From NCBI GenBank assembly GCA_012719445.1, contig JAAYAH010000174.1:1-46012 (forward strand): 46,012 nucleotides of DNA, in the 5' to 3' direction. A program made the translations under genes and the position numbers. Shown piece after piece: positions 16,175 to 25,480 of the stretch. The DNA is from Actinomycetales bacterium. GTDB taxonomy: Bacteria > Actinomycetota > Actinomycetes > Actinomycetales > Kineosporiaceae. The notes below the pieces were generated by a model. That model did not search any database and was not told where the DNA came from. It saw only the letters and a list, made by a program, of their open reading frames with translations. Each line of letters starts with the position of its first letter. Position 1 is the first letter of the stretch.

Positions 16175-17142
16175 GGCACGCCTCCCCGCCCCCGGCCCGG
16201 TCTCGGCGAGGTCGTGGCCGGCAGGGTCGTGGCGGGCGCGGACCGGGCGGGTGCCGCCTCGACAGTGGCAAGGGCCGTCGAGGTCACCGCGCCCGTGACC
16301 GGGACGAGGAACCGGTCGACCCGGGCCGGGAGGGCGAGGCGGCGCAGCCACAGCAGCCCGCCGAGGAACATCGCGGCCACCACGACGAGCACCAGCTGAC
16401 CGACGAGCCCCTGGTACGGCTCGACGTAGGAGCGGTTGAACACGGCGAGCATGCACATGACGCCGAGCACGATGACGACGACGATCCGGACACTGCGCCG
16501 GATGGACCGCCTGCTGGCCTCGATCCGCCTGCGCATGTCCAGTTCCTCGCGGATGGACGTGGCCAGGGCGGTGAGGACGTCGCGCAGCCCCGGGCCGCGC
16601 AGCCGGGCGTTGAGCACGAGCGCCGAGCACACGACGTCCGCGCCCGTGTCCTCCATGTCCGCGGCGAAGGCCAGCAGCGCGTCGGGGAGGGGCTCGCGGA
16701 TCCGGAGCCGGTCGACGAGGAGGTTCAGCGACGGCCGGATCACGGGTGGGGCGGTGACGGCGGTGGCCGGGATGGCCTGTTCGAGGCCGATCGCCCCGGC
16801 GATCGTGTCGCGCAACGACTCGGTCCAGGTGGCGAGGGCCTCCAGCCGGGCGATGCCGACCCGCTCCCTTGCGCCGCTGCCGGCGATGCGGTCCCAGTAG
16901 GCGGCCAGCAGGCCCAGGCCGAGGGCCGCGACCACCCAGCGGGTGGCCACGAGACCCACCAGACCGACGACGAGCCCCACCGGCAACCGGCGGTTGGCGC
17001 TCACCCCGCCTGTCCGATACCCGAACAGCGGGGGCCTGGCCGGGTCGCGGGCCGGGACGCCGACCACGGCCAGCACCAGGACGAAGAGCCCCAGTCCCGC
17101 CAGCGCGCCGGCGCCGATGCCGAGCGCCGTCCACGGGTTCAC
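16171..17142 (-). CDS. tadB: Tad secretion membrane protein TadB (type II secretion F family)
   Basis: 323 aa. N-terminal helices (LGIGAGALAGLGLFVLVLAV and VGLVVGLVGLVATRWVVAAL) precede a T2SSF-type domain (WTESLRDTIAGAIGLEQAIP through RGPGLRDVLTALATSIREEL). C-terminal helices follow, then a Pro/Thr/Arg tail with no clear function. GTG 17142 shares GTGA with the tadA stop. Partner of TadC in the pilus platform. Confidence 0.9.
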   Translation of the reverse strand: MNPWTALGIGAGALAGLGLFVLVLAVVGVPARDPARPPLFGYRTGGVSANRRLPVGLVVGLVGLVATRWVVAALGLGLLAAYWDRIAGSGARERVGIARLEALATWTESLRDTIAGAIGLEQAIPATAVTAPPVIRPSLNLLVDRLRIREPLPDALLAFAADMEDTGADVVCSALVLNARLRGPGLRDVLTALATSIREELDMRRRIEASRRSIRRSVRIVVVIVLGVMCMLAVFNRSYVEPYQGLVGQLVLVVVAAMFLGGLLWLRRLALPARVDRFLVPVTGAVTSTALATVEAAPARSAPATTLPATTSPRPGRGRGGVP

Positions 17143-18455
17143 GGCGTCCACCGGCCGACGACCTCGGGGGCGTACCCGGCGCGGGCGAGATCCTCGACGC
17201 AGGAGATCGGGGCGTGGGCGACGGCCCGGCCGTCCGGTCCGGGCGCGAAGACCTCGCTGGACAGCACCCGGTGGTCGATGCCGGTGACCTCGCGGACGCT
17301 CTCCACCACCCGTTCCAGGGTGCCGCCGGCCTCGTACTCGTTCCGCTTGCGCAGGAAGACCACGAAGTTGATCGACCCGGCGATGAGCATGTGGGTGGCC
17401 TCGACCGGGAGGTTCTCCTCGGCCTGGAGGGCGTAGGTGGAGATCCGGTTGAAGACCTCCATGGACGAGTTGGCGTGGATGGTGGACAGGGAGCCGTCGT
17501 TGCCCTGGCTCATCGCGTTGAGCATGGTGACGATCTCGTCGCCCAGCACCTCGCCGACCACGACCCGGCTGGGGTTCATCCGCAGCGATCGGCGGACCAG
17601 CTCCGCCATGGTCACCGCGCCGAGACCCTCGCTGTTGGGCAGCCGCTCCTCCATGGCGACGACGTTGGGGTGCAGGTCGGGGAAGGCGTCGAGGCCGAGC
17701 TCCAGGGCGCGTTCGACGGTGACCAGCCGCTCGTGCGGGGGGATCTCGTTGGCCAGCGCCCGGAGCAGGGTGGTCTTCCCGGAGTTCGTCGCTCCCGCGA
17801 TCATGATGTTCTTCCGGGCCCGGACGGCGGCACGCAGGAACGAGCCGACGGTCGGGCTCATGGTGCCGTTGCCGACCAGGTCGGCCAGGCTGACCTTGCC
17901 CAGCCGGGCCCGGCGCACGCTGACCGCCGGCCGCGCGCACACCCCCATCACCGCGGACAGCCGGGAGCCGTCCGGCAGCCGCAGGTCGAGCTGGGGGTTC
18001 GCGGAGTCGAACGGCCGGGAGGACAGGCCGACGTTGGCCGCGAGCACCTGGATCAGCTCGACCAGCTCCTCGTCGGAGTCGGCGACCGGCTCGTGCAGCT
18101 CCTCCCGCCCGTCGCCGTAACCGACGAAGACCCGGTCGCAGCCGTTGATGTCGATGTTCTCGACCTGGGGGTCCTCGAGCAGCGGCTGCAACCGGCCGAC
18201 GCCGAACAGGGCGGCGTGGACGGCGGCGGCCAGCGCCTCCTCCTGCTCGCTGCTCGGCGGGGTGCGCCCCTCACTGATCTCCGCCCTGGCATTGTCCTCC
18301 AGCACCTGGACGATCAGGGAGCGGGCGAACTGGCGCTCGTCCTCACTGGTCATCGGAGCGCGACCGGCGAGCTCGTCCGCCCGGCGCTGCCGGTTGAGCC
18401 GTTCGGCGACCTGCCCGCGCAGCCTGCGGACCAGGAGGTGGTCGACCTGTCTCAT
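17139..18455 (-). CDS. tadA: Tad pilus assembly ATPase TadA (CpaF family)
   Basis: 438 aa, a normal CpaF/TadA length. Walker A is GATNSGKTT (221-229), Walker B VVVGEVLGDE (298-307) and the His box STIHAN (324-329); the N-domain reads ENIDINGCDRVFVG. Secretion ATPases of this type are hexamers at the cytoplasmic face that power Flp pilin assembly. ATG 18455 overlaps the upstream stop in an ATGA. All motifs look intact, so the protein should be active. Confidence 0.93.
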   Translation of the reverse strand: MRQVDHLLVRRLRGQVAERLNRQRRADELAGRAPMTSEDERQFARSLIVQVLEDNARAEISEGRTPPSSEQEEALAAAVHAALFGVGRLQPLLEDPQVENIDINGCDRVFVGYGDGREELHEPVADSDEELVELIQVLAANVGLSSRPFDSANPQLDLRLPDGSRLSAVMGVCARPAVSVRRARLGKVSLADLVGNGTMSPTVGSFLRAAVRARKNIMIAGATNSGKTTLLRALANEIPPHERLVTVERALELGLDAFPDLHPNVVAMEERLPNSEGLGAVTMAELVRRSLRMNPSRVVVGEVLGDEIVTMLNAMSQGNDGSLSTIHANSSMEVFNRISTYALQAEENLPVEATHMLIAGSINFVVFLRKRNEYEAGGTLERVVESVREVTGIDHRVLSSEVFAPGPDGRAVAHAPISCVEDLARAGYAPEVVGRWTP

Positions 18456-19399
18456 CCGGTCGCCTCCAGGCGCGGGACCGGACCCGGCGGAGCCGCACCG
18501 GGGGGCACGGGACCCGGGGCGGCTGCCTCCGGCGGAACGGGACCCGGGGCGACTGCCTCCGGCGGAACGGGACCCGCGGCGGCTGCCTCCGGCAGGACCG
18601 GACCCGGCGGAGCCGCACCGGGCCGGGTGTCGTCGAGGGGCTCGGGCATGATCGAGACCAGGGTCGAGGCCAGCTCGCCCCCGGACCGCACCAGCATGGT
18701 CCGCTGGGGACGCGGCACGGACAGGCCCTCGAAGATCCCGGCCCCGCGCTCGTCCAGGGCCACCTGCCCGAACAGCTCGACGAACGGCAGCTCGGCGTGA
18801 ATGGCGTGCCCGACCTCGTCCACCTCGTCCCGGGCGTCGACCGGCGCGACGACGACCAGCCCGATCCGGGGGAAGGTGCCGTCGATCCGGCGCAGGGCCG
18901 GGCCGACGAGACGCAGCCGCTCCCGCGCGTGCACCACCCCGGCCACGGTCGGCCGCAGCACCCATGCCACGACGTCCGCCTGCCGCAGCAACGACAGGTG
19001 CACGGCGTGCGAGTGCACCCGCCCCGCATCCACGATCACGTCGGCACCGGGCAGGGCGGCGAAGGCCCTTGCCAGCTCGGTCCACAGCTCGCCGACGGCG
19101 CCGGCCTGCTCGGGACCGGCCAGCCCGGCCAGCACCGGGACACCGCCGGAGAGCTCCTGGGCGTGCTGGTACAGGGCGAACGGGTCGAGGGCGCGCCGGG
19201 CCATCGGGAGCAGGGTGAGCATGCCGCGCCGGGTGTCCAGGGCCAGGCCGTCGGTCCCGGGCAGCCGCAGCGCGACGTCCCCGCCCGCCGGGTCGGCGTC
19301 CACGAGCAGCACCCGGCGCGGCCACAGCGCGGCGACCAGGAGCGCGCTCGTGGTGACCCCGGGCGACCCCTTCGCGGAGCAGAAGGCGACGACTCCCAC
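18452..19399 (-). CDS. CpaE/MinD-like ATPase with altered P-loop
   Basis: 315 aa. The N-terminus has the MinD/ParA-like pattern (VVAFCSAKGSPGVTTSA, then VLLVDADPAGGD). The second lysine of the deviant Walker A (KGGxGKT) is replaced: residues 10-17 are KGSPGVTT. CpaE-type proteins localise Tad machinery at the cell pole. The altered P-loop may weaken ATP hydrolysis while still allowing binding (inference). The last 50 residues are PGPVPPEA-type repeats. GTG 19399 starts 2 nt after the cpaB-like stop. Confidence 0.8.
   Translation of the reverse strand: MGVVAFCSAKGSPGVTTSALLVAALWPRRVLLVDADPAGGDVALRLPGTDGLALDTRRGMLTLLPMARRALDPFALYQHAQELSGGVPVLAGLAGPEQAGAVGELWTELARAFAALPGADVIVDAGRVHSHAVHLSLLRQADVVAWVLRPTVAGVVHARERLRLVGPALRRIDGTFPRIGLVVVAPVDARDEVDEVGHAIHAELPFVELFGQVALDERGAGIFEGLSVPRPQRTMLVRSGGELASTLVSIMPEPLDDTRPGAAPPGPVLPEAAAAGPVPPEAVAPGPVPPEAAAPGPVPPGAAPPGPVPRLEATG
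18481..18625 (+). repeat. 30-bp coding tandem repeats in the cpaE-like gene
   Basis: Three near-identical 30-bp units (18511-18540, 18541-18570, 18571-18600) are flanked by a second repeated stretch (18481 onward and 18601 onward). They encode the Pro/Ala-rich C-terminal tail on the minus strand. Unit length is a multiple of three, so variation in copy number keeps the frame. Confidence 0.85.
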
Positions 19400-19401
19400 G
19401 G

Positions 19402-20106
19402 CTACCCCGTCCGGAAGTCGACGGCCGGGACCGTGTCGTCGGCCAGGCGGGCCAACGCGAGCTGCCCCGCGGCGGCGGCGGGGACGACGCGCCGCGCCGC
19501 GCCCGCCGGGACGAGCAGGGAGACCGCGACCGAGCCGCGCGACGTCCCCGCCTCGACCTCGACCACGCGCACCGCCGGGAGCAGGACCTCACCCGGGGTC
19601 CCGGCCGCCGCGGCACCGGAGACCTCGTTCCGGCCCACCAGGTACACCCGGACCACGTTGCCGGGCTGGAGGGCACGGGCCGGGCGCTGGGCCGTGGTGA
19701 GGACGGCGCCCACCACGACGGCGTCCCCCGGGATGGCGCTGCCCTTGAGGAACATGGTGCGGTTGACCAGGGTTCCGGCGGGGATCCGGGCGGTGGCGAC
19801 GGTGCCGACGAAGTTCTGTCGTGCGCTCGCGAGGACGACGCCACCGGAGTCGGTGGCCACCCGCTCCACGCCGAGGTCGCTGTCGGAGATGCGCTGGCCG
19901 GGCTTGATGTCGACCCGGGCGACGAGCACGTCAACGCGGTGACCGCTCCGGTAGGCCACCAGGGCGCTGCCGAGGGCGCCGGCGACGATGAGGAGCAGGG
20001 CGAGGGCGGCGAGCGCCGGTCTGCGGTCGCGCGGGGGGGCCGGCAGTCTCGCCCCACCGAGCGGGACGTGCTGCTCCCGTGCCGCGGCGGGCGTCGTCGT
20101 CGTCAT
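19402..20106 (-). CDS. CpaB/RcpC-like SAF-domain pilus assembly protein
   Basis: 234 aa, first gene of the Tad operon. One N-terminal helix (LAALALLLIVAGALGSALVA) anchors an extracytoplasmic SAF domain (VLVARVDIKPGQRISDSDLG to VNRTMFLKGSAIPG) typical of CpaB/RcpC. These proteins may interact with cell-wall sugars and help the pilus cross the envelope. ATG 20106 is preceded by a GGGGGTG site. Actinobacteria lack the outer-membrane secretin that CpaB serves elsewhere, so the exact role here is open. Confidence 0.85.
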   Translation of the reverse strand: MTTTTPAAAREQHVPLGGARLPAPPRDRRPALAALALLLIVAGALGSALVAYRSGHRVDVLVARVDIKPGQRISDSDLGVERVATDSGGVVLASARQNFVGTVATARIPAGTLVNRTMFLKGSAIPGDAVVVGAVLTTAQRPARALQPGNVVRVYLVGRNEVSGAAAAGTPGEVLLPAVRVVEVEAGTSRGSVAVSLLVPAGAARRVVPAAAAGQLALARLADDTVPAVDFRTG

Positions 20107-20283
20107 CGGTCACCCCCGAGGGCTGTGGCGACCTGTGCAGCCGAAGGCTGCGGCTCTGCGTCGCCGGAACAGCGTCAGGCTAACCGAATGCAACGGGTGA
20201 TCGGCCCTGTCCGACCGTTATCACACCTCTCGTCTCCCTCATGCCGTGACGAAGGGTGCGCGCCATCGGCCAGATCCTCACCC

Positions 20284-20296
20284 TGAGTGACACTCA
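20284..20296. promoter_or_regulatory. Perfect 13-bp palindrome upstream of the Tad operon
   Basis: TGAGTG-A-CACTCA lies about 180 nt upstream of the cpaB-like start and also downstream of the zinc-ribbon gene. It may be an operator for the Tad operon; no regulator is assigned. Confidence 0.35.
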
Positions 20297-20395
20297 AGGC
20301 TTCCATCACCCCCGGAGGTATTCATCGCCCCCCGCTGCCCCGGGCTACCTGTTGCCCCGGGCGGGACGGCGGCAGGGCCGGGCGGGCACCACCCG

Positions 20396-20728
20396 TCAGG
20401 CGAGCATGTAACCGATCACCATGGCGACGAGGACGATCACCACGACGGCGACGAACAGGGCCACCGCGGGACCCCGGTAGGACGAGATCCGGGAGTCGTC
20501 CTCCACGGGCGCCAGGTCCAGGTCCATGTCGGCGACCAGCTCGTCGGTGTCGGACAGCATGGAGGCGAGGCCCTGCCACTCGGTCGGCCCGCCGTCCGTC
20601 CACCGCTCGCGGCGGGACACCGGGGTGGCGTCTGACGGCGGGGACGCGGAGAAGGCCTCCGCTCCGCAGCGCGGGCAGTCGCTCTGCCGGGATCCCACCG
20701 CCGAGCCGCACATCACGCAGTACTTCAC
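20396..20728 (-). CDS. Zinc-ribbon, tail-anchored membrane protein
   Basis: 110 aa. A zinc ribbon at the N-terminus (CVMC at 4-7, CPRC at 19-22) is followed by an acidic middle and one C-terminal hydrophobic helix (about 87-108, VALFVAVVVIVLVAMVIGYM), so it is probably tail-anchored with the ribbon in the cytoplasm. GTG 20728 has GGGAGG 6 nt upstream, which decides the start. Function unknown. It precedes the Tad operon on the same strand, about 290 nt away. Confidence 0.8.
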   Translation of the reverse strand: MKYCVMCGSAVGSRQSDCPRCGAEAFSASPPSDATPVSRRERWTDGGPTEWQGLASMLSDTDELVADMDLDLAPVEDDSRISSYRGPAVALFVAVVVIVLVAMVIGYMLA

Positions 20729-20869
20729 CGCATGCCTCCCGACCATGCCGACCTACCCGGGCACCTCACACCACCCGGACGCGATGAGCTGCGGGTCGGG
20801 AGGGCGGAGCGAGGGGACGATCCGGTGACGAGGACCACCCGGAGGACCGCGTGCGGGTCCGCCACGCCG

Positions 20870-21010
20870 TCATGCCCGACGTGAGCCCTCGGTGCGGCTG
20901 CGATCGCGCAGCCAGCGCAGTCCACGGACGAGCTCCTCTCGCGACCCGGTCGGACAGTACTCGACGGTGAGCCCGTCCGTCCGGGCCGTGACAGATCGTA
21001 TATGAATCAC
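20870..21010 (-). CDS. Possible small protein, unknown
   Basis: 46 codons from GTG 21010. The residues (IHIRSVTARTDGLTVEYCPT, then EELVRGLRWLRDRSR) have a protein-like pattern of two strands and an amphipathic helix, unlike the Arg/Pro noise of shadow frames here. There is no clear ribosome binding site. No family recognised. Confidence 0.35.
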   Translation of the reverse strand: MIHIRSVTARTDGLTVEYCPTGSREELVRGLRWLRDRSRTEGSRRA

Positions 21011-21085
21011 TACTGGATGACCGCCTCGTCCACGCCGACGGGGGGCCTGCGGCATCGCCGGGGCGCCCTCGACGACCGGCTACTT

Positions 21086-21112
21086 CCCGTGTACGGGAGA
21101 CACTCTCCGTAC
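21086..21112. promoter_or_regulatory. Overlapping palindromes upstream of pgm
   Basis: CCCGT-GT-ACGGG (21086-21097) overlaps a longer inverted repeat with GTACGG/CCGTAC arms (21091-21096 and 21107-21112). It lies about 240 nt before the pgm start and could be a regulator site. Regulator unknown. Confidence 0.35.
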
Positions 21113-21351
21113 TGCCCGGCGGCTCGGCCGCTCGTCGGACGAACCTCCGGGGAAAGGACGAGTTGCCGCCGCGCCGTGGGTGTCGTCCCTGCATCCGGAC
21201 GTGATCGCGGCATGGTGGAGCCGCACAGGGATCGCCGGCAGCGCCTGGTGCTGGTGCGAACACCTCGCGGCGCCGACTACCCTCCGCATCGACGCCGCGT
21301 TCACGTCCGGCCGACCACCGTGGCAGACCGGGCCAGACGAAGGGATGCACC

Positions 21352-23004
<1,653 letters not shown>

Positions 23005-23043
23005 GACGACGGTCCCCTGCGAACCGGTCCCGGCAGCGGTGAC

Positions 23044-23061
23044 ACCGGCCCCCACGCCGGT
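23044..23061 (+). terminator. Possible terminator after pgm
   Basis: ACCGGC and GCCGGT form a perfect 6-bp stem with a 6-nt loop, 40 nt past the pgm stop. No T tract follows. Confidence 0.35.
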
Positions 23062-23154
23062 CCACCGGCTGCGCCCGGCTCGCGAGCGACCGGAACCCGG
23101 GCCGCGAGAGACCCGGTGCGGGACCACGGCCAGGGCATGGGAGGCTTCTGCGAC

Positions 23155-24462
23155 GTGGCCGTGATCCGACCCTTCCGTGCTCTCCGCCCTCCGCGTCACC
23201 TCGTCGAGAGGGTTGCCGCCCCGCCCTACGACGTGGTCGACGTGGACGAGGCGCGTGCCCTCGCCGCCGGGAACCCCGACAGCTTCCTCCACGTCTCCCG
23301 CCCCGAGATCGACCTGCCGCCCGGCGTCGACCCGCACTCCCGCGCGGTGCACGAGCGTGGCCGGGCCACCCTCACCGAGCTCAGGTCGCGCGGCGTGCTG
23401 GTCCCGGACGCCGGGCGGGGGCTGCTCGTGTACCGGCAGCAGATGGGCGACGCCGTACAGACGGGAGTCGTCTGCTGCACCAGCGTCGCGGCCTACGAGA
23501 GCGGTGCCATCGCGACCCACGAGCACACCCGGCCCGACAAGGAGCTGGACCGGGCCCGTCACATCGACGCCCTCGACGCCCACGACGAGCCCGTGTTCCT
23601 CATGTACCGGGAGGACACCGCCGGAGCGTCCGACGTCGCAGCTCTCATCGCCACGATGACCGCAGGACCGGCCGAGTACGAACTCACCGGCGACGACGGG
23701 ATCCGGCACACGCTGTGGACGGTGACCGACCCCGAGGTCGTCGCCGGCCTGGTCGCGGCGTTCGGGCGGATCCCGACCCTGTACGTCGCGGACGGGCACC
23801 ACCGCACGGCCGCTGCGGCCCGGGTGCACGCCCACCGCACCGACCCGGCCCGGTCCATCCCGGATGCGCTGACCCCCGCGGCGTCCGGCGAGCCCGCCCA
23901 CCCCACGCCCACGGGTGAACCCGAGGTGCCCTCGGCGGGCATTCTCAGCGTCGTCTTCCCCGCGGACCAGCTCACCATCCTCGCCTACAACCGGGTGGTG
24001 ACCGATCTCGGCGGGCACACCCCGGAGACCCTCCTCGCCGCTCTCGGCGAGGTCTTCGACGTCGCCCCCGTCCCGACCGCCGTCCCCGACGCACCGCACC
24101 GGGTCGGGATGTACCTGGCCGGTCGCTGGTACCTCCTCACCGCGCGGGACGGGACGGTCGACGAGGCGAACCCCATCGCGCGGCTCGACGTCTCGCTGCT
24201 GCAGGACCGGGTGCTGAGTCCCCTGCTGGGCATCGCCGACCCGAGGACCGACCCGAGGATCTCGTTCGTCGGCGGCATCCGCGGAGCCGACGAGTTGGCC
24301 CGCCTCGTCGACTCGGGACGTGCCGCGGTGGCCTTCACCCTGCACCCGACGTCGCCGTCGGAGGTCATGGACGTCGCGGACCGCGGGGAGGTCATGCCGC
24401 CGAAGTCCACCTGGTTCGAGCCCAAGCTCCGCAGCGGCCTGTTCCTCCACCCGCTGTCCTGA
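23155..24462 (+). CDS. DUF1015 family protein
   Basis: 435 aa. The start region (VIRPFRALRPP), ATHEHTRPDKELDRARHIDA and the YVADGHHRTAAAARV motif are hallmarks of DUF1015. Family knowledge: the relative SbnI of staphylococci is a free-serine kinase with a ParB/sulfiredoxin-like fold, and some DUF1015 genes sit near serine biosynthesis; no such gene is adjacent here. GTG 23155 was chosen because similarity begins there and GGGAGG lies 10 nt upstream. An upstream ATG (23137) and GTG (23116) are in frame. It ends in a shared hairpin with the convergent kinase gene. Confidence 0.85.
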   Translation: MAVIRPFRALRPPRHLVERVAAPPYDVVDVDEARALAAGNPDSFLHVSRPEIDLPPGVDPHSRAVHERGRATLTELRSRGVLVPDAGRGLLVYRQQMGDAVQTGVVCCTSVAAYESGAIATHEHTRPDKELDRARHIDALDAHDEPVFLMYREDTAGASDVAALIATMTAGPAEYELTGDDGIRHTLWTVTDPEVVAGLVAAFGRIPTLYVADGHHRTAAAARVHAHRTDPARSIPDALTPAASGEPAHPTPTGEPEVPSAGILSVVFPADQLTILAYNRVVTDLGGHTPETLLAALGEVFDVAPVPTAVPDAPHRVGMYLAGRWYLLTARDGTVDEANPIARLDVSLLQDRVLSPLLGIADPRTDPRISFVGGIRGADELARLVDSGRAAVAFTLHPTSPSEVMDVADRGEVMPPKSTWFEPKLRSGLFLHPLS

Positions 24463-24495
24463 CGACCGTCCCCGCCCGAGCCCGGATCCGTCAGG
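24458..24495. terminator. Bidirectional hairpin between convergent genes
   Basis: CCTGACG (24458-24464) and CGTCAGG (24489-24495) form a perfect 7-bp stem that contains the stop codons of both the DUF1015 and the fructosamine-kinase-like genes. It can serve transcripts from either side. Confidence 0.5.
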
Positions 24496-25387
24496 CCGTC
24501 GGCCCGGCGGTGGTCCGGAACGGGGAGAGGATCTCCCGGACGGCGTCTCCCGTTCCGTCGACGTCACCGGCGTGAGCGAGGGTGCACAGGAGCTCGCGGA
24601 GGTACAGGATCCGCATGCGGTGCCGCCATCCGTCCTCCAGCGGCGAGATCTCCTGGTAGGCGGCGAAACAGCCCTCCATGCCCTCGGGCCGACCGGCGCA
24701 CCACAGCATGCTCAGGTCCATCTCCGCGACGCCGTAGCAGACGGCCGGGTCGACGAGGGCCGGGACTCCGTCCGCGGTGGCCAACACGTTGCCCGTCCAG
24801 AGATCTCCGTGGGTGAGCACGGGCGGCGACACCGGCAGGATCTCGGGCAGGCGGGAGCACAGCCGTCGGAGGGCTCGCCGATCCGAAGGGCCCAGCGCGT
24901 CGCGGAGCCGGGGCTCCGGCAGGTAGCGCAGCAGACGCTGCCTGGCGACGAAGTCGTGCCCGTCGTCGTTCCAGGTGTTGTCCTGCCGCTTGCGACCCAA
25001 CCAGCCGTCACGGTGCCAGCCGAAGCGTTCCCCGACGGTGGTGGTGTGCAGCACCGCCAACCTCCGGCCGAGCTCGGCCCGGAAGTCACCGTCGGTCGGG
25101 GACTCGTGCAGCGGCTCCAGGACGAGGACCCGGGGACTGACGTACAGGACCCGCGGCGTCCGCACGGCGCCCGTCGCCGACAGCGCGGCCAGCCCCTCCG
25201 CCTCGATCTCCAGGGTGTCCGCCGGGTCGCCGAACCCGTCATCGGAGATCGTCTTGACAACGCATCGCGAGCCGTCGTCCCAGCGGACCAGCCGCACCCG
25301 CCCCACGACGCCGCCACCGAGGGGTGTGACCTCCACCGGTGCCGCCCGCCACCCCGCCTCCGCCAGCTCCGCCAGCTCGTCCACCAC
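24491..25387 (-). CDS. Fructosamine kinase family protein
   Basis: 298 aa from GTG 25387, close to the family length of about 290. It has the protein-kinase-like fold of fructosamine-3-kinases: VTPLGGG near the start, SRCVVKTISD with the ATP-binding Lys, NTWNDDGHDFVARQRLL, the catalytic loop LTHGDLWTGN (near residue 190) and ALVDPAVCYGVAEMDLSML in place of the DFG-type Asp segment. Family enzymes phosphorylate sugar adducts on amines, allowing protein deglycation. The start is tentative: no strong ribosome binding site, but upstream codons look non-coding. Divergent from the BfaA-like gene. Confidence 0.82.
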   Translation of the reverse strand: MVDELAELAEAGWRAAPVEVTPLGGGVVGRVRLVRWDDGSRCVVKTISDDGFGDPADTLEIEAEGLAALSATGAVRTPRVLYVSPRVLVLEPLHESPTDGDFRAELGRRLAVLHTTTVGERFGWHRDGWLGRKRQDNTWNDDGHDFVARQRLLRYLPEPRLRDALGPSDRRALRRLCSRLPEILPVSPPVLTHGDLWTGNVLATADGVPALVDPAVCYGVAEMDLSMLWCAGRPEGMEGCFAAYQEISPLEDGWRHRMRILYLRELLCTLAHAGDVDGTGDAVREILSPFRTTAGPTA

Positions 25388-25480
25388 GCCACCCAACCAT
25401 GTCCGCGCATCGGACCGCGAGACCCGCCACGACCGGTGGCAGCCTGGACGCCGGGTGGTCCGACGAACCAGAGTTGAGCC

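Larger units (their letters stand above)
20729..21351. other. Mostly non-coding stretch upstream of pgm
   Basis: 623 nt between the zinc-ribbon gene and phosphoglucomutase. It holds a doubtful 46-codon frame (20870-21010), an AT-richer patch at about 20995-21016 and palindromes at 21086-21112. Nothing else could be supported. Confidence 0.5.
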
